From JADYZU01 sp964540965 (lineage in GTDB: Bacteria > Pseudomonadota > Alphaproteobacteria > Rhodobacterales > Rhodobacteraceae), in NCBI GenBank assembly GCA_964540965.1, contig CAZIOT010000007.1:124001-188000 (forward strand): DNA of 64,000 nucleotides. Direction: 5' to 3'. Position numbers and translations under genes: made by a program. This document shows, in pieces, positions 8,978 to 18,209 of the stretch. The stretch's first letter is position 1. The number at the start of each line of letters is the position of its first letter. The notes under the pieces are model-generated. The model saw only the letters and a list, made by a program, of their open reading frames with translations, made no database searches and was not told the origin of the DNA.

Positions 8978-9038
8978 CATTCTTCGTCCCCAAATATCCC
9001 GGGGGGAGTCGCGGAACGCGACGGGGGGCTGGCCCCCC
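8978..9038 (-). repeat. Composite repeat: conserved 5' arm plus two hairpins (copy 1)
   Basis: In + orientation it starts CATTCTTCGTCCCCAAATAT at 8978 and continues CCCGGGG, followed by a 6-bp stem hairpin (GTCGCG 9008-9013 with CGCGAC 9017-9022) and a G6/C6 hairpin (9023-9028 with 9033-9038). Closely related copies are at 21733-21780 and 55675-55741. This copy sits between pdxA and rsmA in their common operon, so it is transcribed and could modulate processing or read-through. Confidence 0.8.
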
Positions 9039-9047
9039 TTCTCCGCC

Positions 9048-10010
9048 TCAACCGGCGCGGGCATCGGCCATCCGCGCCGCCATGCGGATCGCGGCGATCA
9101 TGCTTGTCGGGTCGGCGATACCCTGGCCGGCGATGTCAAAGGCGGTGCCATGGTCGGGCGAGGTGCGGACGAAGGGCAGGCCAAGCGTCACATTGACCCC
9201 GCCGGCGAAATCCAGCGTCTTGATCGGGATCAGCGCCTGGTCGTGATACATGCAGATCGCCACGTCATAGCGGGCGCGGGCGGCGGGATGGAACATGGTG
9301 TCGGCGGGCAGCGGCCCGGTGATGGCAAAGCCCGCGTCCCGCAAGGTTGCGACAAGCGGCGCGATCATCGCGATCTCCTCGCCGCCCATGCGGCCGCCTT
9401 CGCCGGCATGCGGGTTGAGGCCAGCCACCGCGATCCGCGGCGCGGTCAGGCCGAAATCGCGGGTCAGTCCGGCGGCGGTCAGGCGGATGGTCTGTTCCAG
9501 CAGATCGCGGGTCAGAAGGGCGGGAACCTCGGCCAGGGCGACATGGATCGTCGCCGGCACCACGCGCAGCGCGTCGCAGGCCAGCATCATCACCACCGGC
9601 ACATCGCCGGCAAGATGGGAAAGGTATTCGGTATGGCCGGGAAAGGCAAAGCCGGCGCCATCGGCCAGCGCCTTTTTCGAAATCGGGGCGGTGACCAGCG
9701 CGCTTGCGGCGCCCGCCATGCACAAGGCGGCGCCGTCGCGGATTGCCGCCACCACGCCTTCGGCATGGGCCGGCTGTGGCTGCCCCGGCACCACCGCCGG
9801 GCCAAGATCGCGGGCGAGGACCGGCAGCGCGCCGCTGACGCGGGCGGCATCCTCGGGCCGGTCGATCGCGGCAACCGGGGTGCCGCGGGGCAGGTGGCGC
9901 GGGTCGCCGATCCAGGCAAGCGCAACCTCGTCCCGCAGCGCCGCCCAGGCGCGGGCGGCGATCTCGGGGCCGATCCCGGCCGGCTCCCCGCAAGAGATCA
10001 GGATCGTCAT
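9048..10010 (-). CDS. pdxA: 4-hydroxythreonine-4-phosphate dehydrogenase
   Basis: NAD-dependent enzyme of pyridoxal 5'-phosphate synthesis, oxidising and decarboxylating 4-phosphohydroxy-L-threonine. The 320-residue protein begins MTILISCGEPAGIGPEI and shows VTAPISKKAL, the metal-ligand region FPGHTEYLSHL, GLNPHAGEGG and YHDQALIPIK, which are the PdxA signatures. The ATG at 10010 overlaps the surA stop by four bases (ATGA); the longer open frame upstream lacks family similarity. Confidence 0.96.
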   Translation of the reverse strand: MTILISCGEPAGIGPEIAARAWAALRDEVALAWIGDPRHLPRGTPVAAIDRPEDAARVSGALPVLARDLGPAVVPGQPQPAHAEGVVAAIRDGAALCMAGAASALVTAPISKKALADGAGFAFPGHTEYLSHLAGDVPVVMMLACDALRVVPATIHVALAEVPALLTRDLLEQTIRLTAAGLTRDFGLTAPRIAVAGLNPHAGEGGRMGGEEIAMIAPLVATLRDAGFAITGPLPADTMFHPAARARYDVAICMYHDQALIPIKTLDFAGGVNVTLGLPFVRTSPDHGTAFDIAGQGIADPTSMIAAIRMAARMADARAG

Positions 10011-11227
10011 TCGCCGATGATCGTCGCCGCGGCACGCAGATCCGCGACCAGGGCATCGGCATAGCCGGTCAGCCGTTCGTTGCGGATCTGGGTCGCCACG
10101 GCCTCGCGGTCGACCTCGGCGGCGGCCATGGGTGTGCGGCCGCACAGCATGATGACCGGGACCGAGGTGCCGTCGGCCCCGGTCAGGGCCAGCGAAATCT
10201 CGTCGCGGTCAAGGCGGGCAAGCTCGATCGCGATGTCCTGCGGCACCTCGGCCGGGGGCACGTCGGCGCGGATCAGCCGTTCGGCCGGCAGGCCACGGGC
10301 CACACCGTAAAGATCGTCGCAGGTGTCGACGCGGTCGGCGACGGCCTGCGCCTCGGCCCGGTCGGCGGCGTGGAACACGGCATAATCCACGCGGGCATAT
10401 TCGGTCGGCACCAGCGCGCCTTCGCGCACCCCGCGCATCTGGAACAGGGCGACGCCGTTGGTAATGTCGATGGGCTGCGTCACCTGACCGGGGGCGAGCG
10501 ACAGGATCAACGCATGCAGCGCCGGCGGGAAATTCGACAGCGGCACCCAGTCAAGCCGCCCACCCTGATCGCGCGAGGGCAGGGCCGACACCTCGCGCGC
10601 GGCGGATTCGAACACGGCGTAAGAGGTGGTCTGCGAGATGCGTTCGGCCACGGCACGCGCCTGCGCGGCCTGCGGCGGCGGCGCGGCGATGATGATCTCG
10701 GAGAGCAGCACCTCGACCCCGTTGCCGGGATTGCCCATGCGGTCGATGGCGGCGTCGATATCGGCATCGCCGATCTGCACCCGGCTGCCATAGCGCTGGC
10801 GGATATAGTCGCGCCAGGTTACCGCGGTGCGGACGTAATCGCGCAGCGTCTCGGGCTCGACCCCGTTCTGGCCCAAAACGGTCTGGAACTGGTCCAGCGT
10901 CAGGTTGGCGCGGGCGGCGAAATCGGTCAGGGCCTGGGTCAGGCTTTCCTGTGTCAGCTCAAGCCCGGCGCGCGCCAGTTCCTGTTCCTTCAGCCGGTCC
11001 TCGACCAGTTGGGTGCGCGCCAGCCGCGTCAGGTCGCCGGGGGTGCGGAACACCTCGAGCAGGCGGACGCGCTGGCTGATCTCGAATCCGGTGATGGCGC
11101 TGTCATTGACGGAGATCACCGGCGAGAAGAGATCCTGCGCCAGAGCCGCCCGCCCGGCGAAAACCGCCATCAGGCAGGCAAGAGCAAGGGCGACAACCCC
11201 GGGCCTGGCGCGCATCGTCACACTCAT
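10007..11227 (-). CDS. surA: SurA-like periplasmic chaperone / peptidylprolyl isomerase
   Basis: Escorts outer-membrane proteins through the periplasm. The 406-residue product has a signal peptide (hydrophobic ~12-30, ALAQ before the mature start) and the SurA N-domain pattern ISVNDSAITGFEISQRVRLL, then a parvulin-like region from about 165 (VEVLLSEIII ... GGRLDWVPLSNFP). The parvulin catalytic positions are not strongly conserved by eye, so isomerase activity is uncertain. Position between lptD and pdxA is the standard place for surA. Confidence 0.88.
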   Translation of the reverse strand: MSVTMRARPGVVALALACLMAVFAGRAALAQDLFSPVISVNDSAITGFEISQRVRLLEVFRTPGDLTRLARTQLVEDRLKEQELARAGLELTQESLTQALTDFAARANLTLDQFQTVLGQNGVEPETLRDYVRTAVTWRDYIRQRYGSRVQIGDADIDAAIDRMGNPGNGVEVLLSEIIIAAPPPQAAQARAVAERISQTTSYAVFESAAREVSALPSRDQGGRLDWVPLSNFPPALHALILSLAPGQVTQPIDITNGVALFQMRGVREGALVPTEYARVDYAVFHAADRAEAQAVADRVDTCDDLYGVARGLPAERLIRADVPPAEVPQDIAIELARLDRDEISLALTGADGTSVPVIMLCGRTPMAAAEVDREAVATQIRNERLTGYADALVADLRAAATIIGE

Positions 11228-11246
11228 TCTATCCTGCCTCGCGGGT

Positions 11247-13343
11247 CTAGTTGCGGCATTGGGCCACCGGCCCCGCCGCGCGACCGGCGGAAAAGCCGTT
11301 CAGCGTCACGGTCAGGCCAAGGCTTGTCGCCGCTTCGGCGGTTTCCGTTTCCGTGTAGCGGCGCGACACCGAAAGGTCCACTGTCACGCATTCGTTCGAC
11401 CAGGCGACGCCGAAACCCGCGCGCGCCGGGGTGTTGTTGGCCAGGTCATAGCGGCCGCTGGCGCGGATCGCCCAGGTGTCGTTGATGGTCCAGTCGGTGG
11501 CGAGCGTCCATTCCGAGACATCGTCGTCGCGCCCCTCGTCGCTGTCGGCGGGCAGAAAGACATAGGCCGCATGCAGCACCAGCCGGTCGGTCGACCAATG
11601 CAGCCGCGCCTCGGTCTTGCCAAAGGACAGATCGGCATCAAGCAGCGTCCGCGCCGACAGGCCAAGCCCGGAGGCCAGGTCGAGCGAGCCGGCGATCAGC
11701 CAGTCCGACCGCACCCCGGCCAGACCGGACGACGCAGTGAAATCGGCCGCCGCCTCTTGCCGCACAAGGCGGCCAAAGGTCAGCGTCAGCGTGTCACCCG
11801 AGGCGGCGATGCGCGTCCAGGTCATGCCGGCGGCAAAGGTCAGCCCGTCCTCGCGGCGGTCGTTGCCGGCAAAGCGGCTGAGGTCGGTCAGATTGGCCTC
11901 GTCCAGTTCGGACAGGGTGCTGTCCTCGTTCGGCGGCAGGTCACCAAAGCCCTGCGACCAGCCAAGCGCCACGACGGGTTCCAGAACCTGCACCGCGCCG
12001 CCGGCGCCTTGCCGCGACAGGGGCCAGCGCAGCACCACCTGTGCCGCGGGGGTGGCGCGCAGCACGGTTTCCGGCCAGGCGGGGTCGTCGCCAATGGCCC
12101 AGGCATCCAGATCGACCACACCGCGCAGTTCGGCGACAATCCCCGGCCCGATCACGCGGGCGCCCTGCCAGCCGGCCATGGCGCCCAGATGCGCCACATC
12201 GCGCGCGGCATCGCCCGTCCCGGCAGCGGTGCGGACAAAGGCCTCGGCCCCGGCCCCCAGCGTGGCGATGCCAAAGCCCAGCGGACGGCGGCGTTCCCAG
12301 GCGGTTCGGGCGATCACCGGCGGCAGGCTTTCAAAGGTCTCGCCTTCGCGGGTCGATTGCCAGGACAGCAGTTCGGCGGTGAACAGGCTGTCAGGCCGCA
12401 CGCGGGTCAGCGTCACATGGCTTTGCGTGCGGTCGAGGTCGGACAGGCCGTAGTCCAGCAGATAGGCCGGGTCGCTGGTGGTCGAGACATCGAAATCCAG
12501 CCGCAGGTCGCGGCCAAGGTCGAAACTGCCCACCGCCTGCGCCCTGCCGCGCAACTCTCCGGCGATCAGGCTGTCGCGCGACAGGGCAGCGTCGATGGTC
12601 AGGCCACCCTGCCGGAACGCCTGCCGATAGCGCGCCTCGATCGTGCGGGTTTCGGGCGAGATATAGGGGGTCAGCGTCAGGTCGCGGCTGTCGCCCAGCC
12701 GCAGGAACCAGGGCAGCGCCAGCCCCACCCCCAGCTGGTTCGAGCTGCGCAGTTGCGGGATCAGGAGGCCGGTCGAACGGTCCAGGGTCGGATCGGGCAG
12801 TCGCATCGCCGGCAGCCACAGCACCGGCACGCCGCGAATCCGCAGCACGGCATTGTCAAAGTAAAGCTGCTGCGCCGCCGCATCATGGACCACGGTTTCG
12901 GCGCGGATCTCCCACAGGGGCTGTTGGCCGGCGCAGACATTGCACGAGGTGGCGGCCACCCGGCTGAGCTGCGTCAGGGTGCCGCCACTGCGGTCGATGC
13001 GGTTGGCGGCAAGCTGCAACTGCCGGTCCAACACCAGCCGCGCGCCGCGCAGCAGGCCGTTTTCAAAGCGCGGATCAAGGCTGGCGCTGTCGGCGGTCAG
13101 GATTTCGCCGTCGGCGCCGGTAATCAGGATCGGTCCGGTGATGGTCAGCCGGTCGCTGGCCGGATCATAGCTGATCGCCGAGGCCGTCAGCCGCGTGCCG
13201 TCATAGAACGCCTCGACATGGCCGCTGGCGATCAGCCGGCCCCGGGCATCTATCGCCAGATGGTCGGCGACCAGATTGGGCGTCATCTGCGCCGCGGCGA
13301 CGTGCGGCAGGAGCAGGAAAAGGGCAAGGACCAGCCAGCGCAT
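11247..13343 (-). CDS. lptD: LPS-assembly protein LptD
   Basis: Outer-membrane beta-barrel that inserts lipopolysaccharide into the outer leaflet. The 698-residue protein has a signal peptide (ending AAAQ, about residue 19), an LptA-like beta-jellyroll (about 30-150: LIASGHVEAFYDGTRLTA, LTADSASLD), the cysteine pair CNVC near 173, and a long barrel of alternating beta strands. The final residues VAQCRN add a late cysteine that could form a disulfide with the N-domain, as in enteric LptD. The ATG overlaps the lptG stop by one base. Confidence 0.94.
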   Translation of the reverse strand: MRWLVLALFLLLPHVAAAQMTPNLVADHLAIDARGRLIASGHVEAFYDGTRLTASAISYDPASDRLTITGPILITGADGEILTADSASLDPRFENGLLRGARLVLDRQLQLAANRIDRSGGTLTQLSRVAATSCNVCAGQQPLWEIRAETVVHDAAAQQLYFDNAVLRIRGVPVLWLPAMRLPDPTLDRSTGLLIPQLRSSNQLGVGLALPWFLRLGDSRDLTLTPYISPETRTIEARYRQAFRQGGLTIDAALSRDSLIAGELRGRAQAVGSFDLGRDLRLDFDVSTTSDPAYLLDYGLSDLDRTQSHVTLTRVRPDSLFTAELLSWQSTREGETFESLPPVIARTAWERRRPLGFGIATLGAGAEAFVRTAAGTGDAARDVAHLGAMAGWQGARVIGPGIVAELRGVVDLDAWAIGDDPAWPETVLRATPAAQVVLRWPLSRQGAGGAVQVLEPVVALGWSQGFGDLPPNEDSTLSELDEANLTDLSRFAGNDRREDGLTFAAGMTWTRIAASGDTLTLTFGRLVRQEAAADFTASSGLAGVRSDWLIAGSLDLASGLGLSARTLLDADLSFGKTEARLHWSTDRLVLHAAYVFLPADSDEGRDDDVSEWTLATDWTINDTWAIRASGRYDLANNTPARAGFGVAWSNECVTVDLSVSRRYTETETAEAATSLGLTVTLNGFSAGRAAGPVAQCRN

Positions 13344-14419
13344 CAGCCGTCCTCGGTGTTGAACAGGATGCCCAGCGCCAGCGCGATGCCGGCGACCGGC
13401 GGCGCCCAGGCGGCAAGGGCAGGGGGTATCTGCCCGGCCTCGCCCAGGATCTGGGCAAGGTTGCGGATGAAATACAGGCCAAAGGACAACAGCACCGCGC
13501 CCAGAACCATGATGCCCGTGCGCCCGCCGCGCTGCGGCCGCAGGGTAAAGGCGGCGCCGATCAGCACCATCGCGACCAGAAACAGCGGCAGCGCCAGTTC
13601 GGTCTGGAAATAGACCTCGTGACGGCGGGCGGAAAACCCGGCGGCGCGCAGTTTCTGGATGAATCCCGGCAGATCCCAGACCTGGACCGAGGACGGGGCG
13701 CCGAAACTGTCGCGGATCTGGTCGGGGGTCAGTGTCGAGGGCAGGGAATAGGCGTCATGCAGTTCCGCCGCGGCCTCGGGATTCTCGGCCGCCAGCGGCC
13801 AGAGTTTCGCGCCCTCGATCGCCCAGGCGCCGTCGACCAGCGTGGCGCGTTCGGCGTCGATGCGCGTCTCGGGCCGGCCATCGCTGCCGAAGGTGACAAA
13901 GGTCGCGTCGGTCAGTTCGGTGCCGTCCAGGTTGGTGCGCGCGGCGCCGATCACCGTCTGCCGCCCCTCGGCGCTTTGCCGCAGCCACAGGCCCTGGTCC
14001 GACACCGCCAGAACCGAGCCGTCGATGCCGCCGGCACGCGCCTCGTAGGCGCGCGAGGTGGCGGCGACGATCGGGTTCAGGGCGGCCACCGCCAGCCCGC
14101 CGACCAGCAGCGTCATCGCCACGGGCGCGGCAAGCGCCAGGATCGCCGACCGCCCCGCCGCCCGCGTCACCACCAGTTCCGACGACCGCGCCAGGGCCAG
14201 AAACAGCGCGATCCCGGTGAGGATCGCGATCAGCGGCAGGATGCGGTAGATGCCCTGCGGCACGTTCAGCAGCGCCAGCGTGACGATCTGGCCCATGGTC
14301 GCGGCATCGTCGGAAAACCGTCGCGCCTGTTCGATCAGATCGAGCAGGACCAAGATGGCGAAAAAGCCGCCAAAGAAGGTCATCAGGAAGCGGCGCGCGA
14401 AATAAAGGCGCAGGATCAT
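13343..14419 (-). CDS. lptG: LPS export ABC transporter permease LptG
   Basis: Inner-membrane permease of the LptB2FG transporter that extracts LPS from the inner membrane. The 358-residue protein has N-terminal helices (about 6-30, 58-80, 100-120), a large periplasmic beta-jellyroll, and C-terminal helices ending GIALALGILFNTEDG. The ATG at 14419 (MILRLYFARRF) overlaps the lptF stop by four bases; a longer upstream reading of the frame belongs to lptF sequence in another phase. Confidence 0.94.
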   Translation of the reverse strand: MILRLYFARRFLMTFFGGFFAILVLLDLIEQARRFSDDAATMGQIVTLALLNVPQGIYRILPLIAILTGIALFLALARSSELVVTRAAGRSAILALAAPVAMTLLVGGLAVAALNPIVAATSRAYEARAGGIDGSVLAVSDQGLWLRQSAEGRQTVIGAARTNLDGTELTDATFVTFGSDGRPETRIDAERATLVDGAWAIEGAKLWPLAAENPEAAAELHDAYSLPSTLTPDQIRDSFGAPSSVQVWDLPGFIQKLRAAGFSARRHEVYFQTELALPLFLVAMVLIGAAFTLRPQRGGRTGIMVLGAVLLSFGLYFIRNLAQILGEAGQIPPALAAWAPPVAGIALALGILFNTEDG

Positions 14420-15534
14420 GCCGGCACCGCCCGGTTCACCCGCCGCACCCGCGCCGCCCACCCCAAAAGCGCCATGGCCAGCACGACGCCGCTGGCCGAG
14501 GGCAGATAGATCAGCGGCCAAAGGCCCGGATCGGCACGGACCGCGGCGACGCAGGCCGCCTCGATCAGCTTGACCAGAATGACCAGCACGACCGCCAGCC
14601 CCATCTGCCGCCACAGTCCAAAGCGGCTGAACCCGCCCGTCATCAGCGCGGCAAAGCCGATCAGGGCGCCGGCAATCGCCAGGAGCGGCTGGGCAAAGCG
14701 GTCATGCCCCTCGGCCACCAGTTCGCCGGCGCTGGCGCCGGTCTCGGATTCCAGCGCCGGGGTCGGGAACAGCAGTTCCGCCGTGGTCAGTTCGCGCCTT
14801 GTCCGCCTGTCGCCGGCATCGCCGGGCATCAGGTCGCCGATGTCATAGGCAAGATCGGCGAAGGCGGTGGTGACCAGCCGGCGGTCAGCGTGGCGCAGGG
14901 TCTGGGCCAGGCCGGAAATCATCACCAGTTGCGGCCCGCTTTCGCCATGCACCAGATAGGCATTGGCGGCGGTATAGATCACCGATTCCACCGCCGACCG
15001 GCTGTCGGACAGGAAGATGTCGTGCAACTCTCCGCCCGGCGTGATGTCGCGGATATAGACGGTGACGCCCTCGGCCGGGGTCAGGAACTGGCCTTCCTGC
15101 AGCAGCCGGGCGGTGGCGTTCTCGGCAATCTCGGCCTGCTTCTCGTTCATCCGACCGATGCTGGCCGGCACCAGCACATGGGTCAGCGCCGCGGTCAGCA
15201 GCGCCACCATCAGCCCGAACACCGCCACCGGTCGCGCCAGCCGGAACGGCGAAAACCCGGTCGCCTGCACCACCACCAGCTCGGATTCGCCGGCCAGCCG
15301 GTTGGTGACATAGGTGGCGGCGACAAAGGCCGACAGCGGAAGGACGATGCGGATGATGTTGGGAAGCGACAGCAGCGTCAGTTCCAGGAACACCCCCGCC
15401 GATTGCCCGTCGGCGATCAGCTGGTCGAACAGCACCACGGCACGGTTGATCCAATAGACCATGACCAGCACAAGCGCAAAGAACCCGAACAGCACGATCA
15501 GCCGGCGCATCAGGTATCTGTCGAATCGCGCCAA
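14416..15534 (-). CDS. lptF: LPS export ABC transporter permease LptF
   Basis: Partner permease of LptG. The 372-residue protein begins MARFDRYLMRRLIVLFGFFAL, has the typical N-terminal helices, the ATGFSPFRLARPV coupling region near 90-105, a periplasmic domain, and C-terminal helices (ALIGFAALMTGG, LVILVKLIEAACV). It is the first gene of the six-gene minus-strand cluster and diverges from pepA across about 130 bases, which must contain both promoters. Confidence 0.94.
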   Translation of the reverse strand: MARFDRYLMRRLIVLFGFFALVLVMVYWINRAVVLFDQLIADGQSAGVFLELTLLSLPNIIRIVLPLSAFVAATYVTNRLAGESELVVVQATGFSPFRLARPVAVFGLMVALLTAALTHVLVPASIGRMNEKQAEIAENATARLLQEGQFLTPAEGVTVYIRDITPGGELHDIFLSDSRSAVESVIYTAANAYLVHGESGPQLVMISGLAQTLRHADRRLVTTAFADLAYDIGDLMPGDAGDRRTRRELTTAELLFPTPALESETGASAGELVAEGHDRFAQPLLAIAGALIGFAALMTGGFSRFGLWRQMGLAVVLVILVKLIEAACVAAVRADPGLWPLIYLPSASGVVLAMALLGWAARVRRVNRAVPA

Positions 15535-15665
15535 GGATCGGTCCCGCCCTCATGTTCCGATACAGGATCTAGCCCAGCGGCCCGGCGGATTGAACCGCTA
15601 TCCGCGCGACGCTGGCCATTCCGCCGATGCCCGGCTAGGACTTTGCCGTCCGTAGGAGAACTGCC

Positions 15666-17123
15666 ATGACCGAGCCCGCCGCCATCACCTTCCGCCCCAT
15701 GGCCGAGGCGCAGACCGACAGCGGCCGGGTTGCCGTCCTTGTCGACCCCGAGGGCAAGCGCCCGCTGGCCGACCTGCCCGCCGCCGCCCGCAAGAACGCC
15801 GAACGCCTGCTGGCCGATCCGCGCTGGACCGAGGCCAGGCCCGGCGACGGGTTCGAGATCGCCTTTCCCGCCGGTCTGGGTGCCGAGGCGCTGGTCGTGG
15901 TCAAGCTGCCCCGCCGCCCCGGTGTCGCCGAGGCGCGGGCCGCCGGCGCGACGCTGGCCCGCCTGCGCGGCAAGGGCGACCTGACCGTGCTGGCCGGGCG
16001 CAATCCGCAGGCGGCCGAGATCGCCTTCGGCCTTGCGCTGCGGGCCTATGATTTCACCGCGCATAAATCCGCCGCCCCGGCGCCGCAGGGCGCCGTCACC
16101 TTCCATGTCGCCGAACCCGAGGTCGTGGCCCGGGCCGCCACCCCCCTTGCCGCGCTGGCCGAAGGCGTGTTCTTCACCCGCGATCTGGTCAACGAGCCGG
16201 CCAATATCCTGACCACCGACGATTTCGCCGCGCGCCTTGCGGCGATGCAGGAACTGGGGCTCGAGGTCGAGATCCTGGAAGAGGACGAACTGCGCCGGCT
16301 GGGCATGAACCTGCTTCTGTCGGTCGGGCAGGGGTCGGACAGCCCGTCCAAGGTCGTGGTCATGCGCTGGCAGGGCGGCGGCGACGAGGCGCCGGTGGCG
16401 CTGGTCGGCAAGGGCGTGGTCTTTGACACCGGCGGCATCAGCCTCAAGCCCGGCGCCGGGATGGAGGAGATGACGATGGACATGGGCGGCGCCGCCGTCG
16501 TCGCCGGCGTCATGCGCACCCTTGCCCTGCGCAAGGCGCGGTCCAATGTCGTGGGCCTTGTCGGCATCGTCGAGAACATGCCTTCGGGCCATGCCACGCG
16601 GCCGGGCGATGTGGTCCGCTCGATGAAGGGCGATACGGTCGAGAACATCAACACCGATGCCGAGGGGCGCCTGGTTCTGGCCGATGTGCTCTGGTACGCG
16701 CAGGACCGTTTCGCGCCGGTGGCGATGGTCAACCTGGCCACGCTGACCGGGGCGATGATGGTGGCGCTTGGCGCGGAATATGCCGGGATCTTTGCCAATG
16801 ACGACCGGCTCTGGTCGGGGATCGCCGCGGCGGCCGGGGCCGAGGGCGAGGGCGCCTGGCGGATGCCGCTGGGCGCCGGCTATGCCGAGACGCTGAAATC
16901 GCGGATCGCCGACATGAAGAACGTCGGCGGGCGCGAGGGCGGCGCCTGCATCGCCGCCGAATTCCTGCGCAAATTCGTCAAGGACGGCACGCCCTGGGCG
17001 CATATGGACATTGCCGGCGTGACCTTGACGAAATCGGACAAGGGATTGGCGCCCAAGGGCGCGACCGGCTGGGGCGTGATGACGCTTAACCGTCTGATTG
17101 CCGATGGTTACGAGGCAAAGTGA
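15666..17123 (+). CDS. pepA: Leucyl aminopeptidase (M17)
   Basis: Cytosolic bimetal aminopeptidase removing N-terminal residues from peptides. The 485-residue protein has an N-terminal regulatory domain and a C-terminal catalytic domain with the metal-binding GKGVVFDTGGISLKP (249-262) and the family signature NTDAEGRL at 329-336. Length is normal. A GTAGGAGAA ribosome site precedes the ATG. It is followed directly by holC, a common pairing. Confidence 0.96.
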   Translation: MTEPAAITFRPMAEAQTDSGRVAVLVDPEGKRPLADLPAAARKNAERLLADPRWTEARPGDGFEIAFPAGLGAEALVVVKLPRRPGVAEARAAGATLARLRGKGDLTVLAGRNPQAAEIAFGLALRAYDFTAHKSAAPAPQGAVTFHVAEPEVVARAATPLAALAEGVFFTRDLVNEPANILTTDDFAARLAAMQELGLEVEILEEDELRRLGMNLLLSVGQGSDSPSKVVVMRWQGGGDEAPVALVGKGVVFDTGGISLKPGAGMEEMTMDMGGAAVVAGVMRTLALRKARSNVVGLVGIVENMPSGHATRPGDVVRSMKGDTVENINTDAEGRLVLADVLWYAQDRFAPVAMVNLATLTGAMMVALGAEYAGIFANDDRLWSGIAAAAGAEGEGAWRMPLGAGYAETLKSRIADMKNVGGREGGACIAAEFLRKFVKDGTPWAHMDIAGVTLTKSDKGLAPKGATGWGVMTLNRLIADGYEAK

Positions 17124-17128
17124 ATGTG

Positions 17129-17602
17129 ATGCCTGAGGTCTGGTTTTATCACCTGACCGAAACCCCGGCCGAGGATCTGCTGCCGGTGCTGCTGCTTCGC
17201 GCGCTCGATGGCGGTCACCGTGTCGAATTGCGCGGCACCGATCCCGCCCGGATGGAGCGGCTGGATCAGGCCCTCTGGCTGCAACCGGCGGACGGGTTCC
17301 TGGCCCATGGCCTTGCCGGCGGGCCGCAGGATGCGCGGCAGCCGGTGCTGCTGACGGTGGCGGGGCAAACGGCCACGAACGGCGCCGATTTCCTTGTCGC
17401 CCTCGACGGGGCCGAGGTCACGGCGGCGGAATGTGCCGCCCTGTTCCGCGCCGCGGTGGTCTTTGACGGCAACGATTCCTCCGCCCTTGCCATCGCCCGC
17501 GACCAGTGGCGGATGACCGGCGCCGCCGGCCTTGCCGCGCAATACTGGACGCGCGAGGGCGGGCGTTGGACGAAAAAGCAGGAACGCGCGGCGCAGTCTT
17601 GA
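17129..17602 (+). CDS. holC: DNA polymerase III chi subunit
   Basis: Clamp-loader accessory subunit that links psi to single-strand binding protein. The 157-residue product starts MPEVWFYHLTETP and shows the HolC pattern (LLRALDGGHRVELRG, LDQALWLQPADGFLAHG, VFDGND). I chose the ATG at 17129; a GTG at 17120 overlapping the pepA stop by four bases (GTGA) would add three residues and would couple the two genes. Confidence 0.9.
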   Translation: MPEVWFYHLTETPAEDLLPVLLLRALDGGHRVELRGTDPARMERLDQALWLQPADGFLAHGLAGGPQDARQPVLLTVAGQTATNGADFLVALDGAEVTAAECAALFRAAVVFDGNDSSALAIARDQWRMTGAAGLAAQYWTREGGRWTKKQERAAQS

Positions 17603-17663
17603 TGCAGGTCATGGCGGGCGGCGGCCGCAAGCCTTCAGGATGCAGCGCAAAACGGAGGATGCG

Positions 17664-18146
17664 ATGACGATCAGGACGGGCGGATGCCAGTGCGGCGCGG
17701 TGCGGTTCCGGGCGGAAAGCCTGCTCGACAACCCGCATGTCTGCCATTGCCGCATGTGTCAAAAGGCCACCGGCGGCTTCTTTGCCGCGCTTGTCGGCGT
17801 TCCCGACAGCGATCTGGCGTGGACGCGCGGGGAACCGGCGGTGTTCCGGTCGTCGGAACATGTCGAGCGCGGCTTTTGCCGCGATTGCGGCACGCCGCTG
17901 TTCTATCACGATGTCAACGGCCGGCATCATTCGCTGACCATCGCCAGTTTCGACGATCCGGCGGCGATCCCGCTGGTGTTCGAATCCGGCCTGGCCACCC
18001 GCCTGCCGCAGGTGGCGCAACTGGGCCATGTCCCGGTCGAGGATTTCGAGAGCGACAGCCCCGACTGGGCCGCCGCCATCGCCGCGACCACCCGCCAGCA
18101 CCCTGATTACGAGACCTTTGACGATGACGAGGATTTCCCGGTCTGA
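17664..18146 (+). CDS. GFA family (CENP-V/GFA) zinc protein
   Basis: A 160-residue protein of the glutathione-dependent formaldehyde-activating enzyme fold. Zinc ligands are visible as GGCQCGAVRF (7-15), CHCRMCQK (27-34) and CRDCGTPL (about 76-83). The fold name does not prove activity on S-hydroxymethylglutathione; many members are of unknown function. AACGGAGG lies a few bases before the chosen ATG at 17664. The acidic C-terminal tail (FDDDEDF) is unusual in charge. Confidence 0.88.
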   Translation: MTIRTGGCQCGAVRFRAESLLDNPHVCHCRMCQKATGGFFAALVGVPDSDLAWTRGEPAVFRSSEHVERGFCRDCGTPLFYHDVNGRHHSLTIASFDDPAAIPLVFESGLATRLPQVAQLGHVPVEDFESDSPDWAAAIAATTRQHPDYETFDDDEDFPV

Positions 18147-18209
18147 TCCGGCTTGACGCGGCGCGCGCGGCGGGCCTTTGATCGCGCCACCGCAGAACGG
18201 GAATGAACC

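Noticed and set aside
8967..8993. Longer rsmA start at 8993
   Set aside because: The extra residues are encoded by the composite repeat; the ATG at 8966 begins the conserved region.
10905..13613. 902-codon open frame antisense to lptD
   Set aside because: Covers parts of three minus-strand genes and has no domain.
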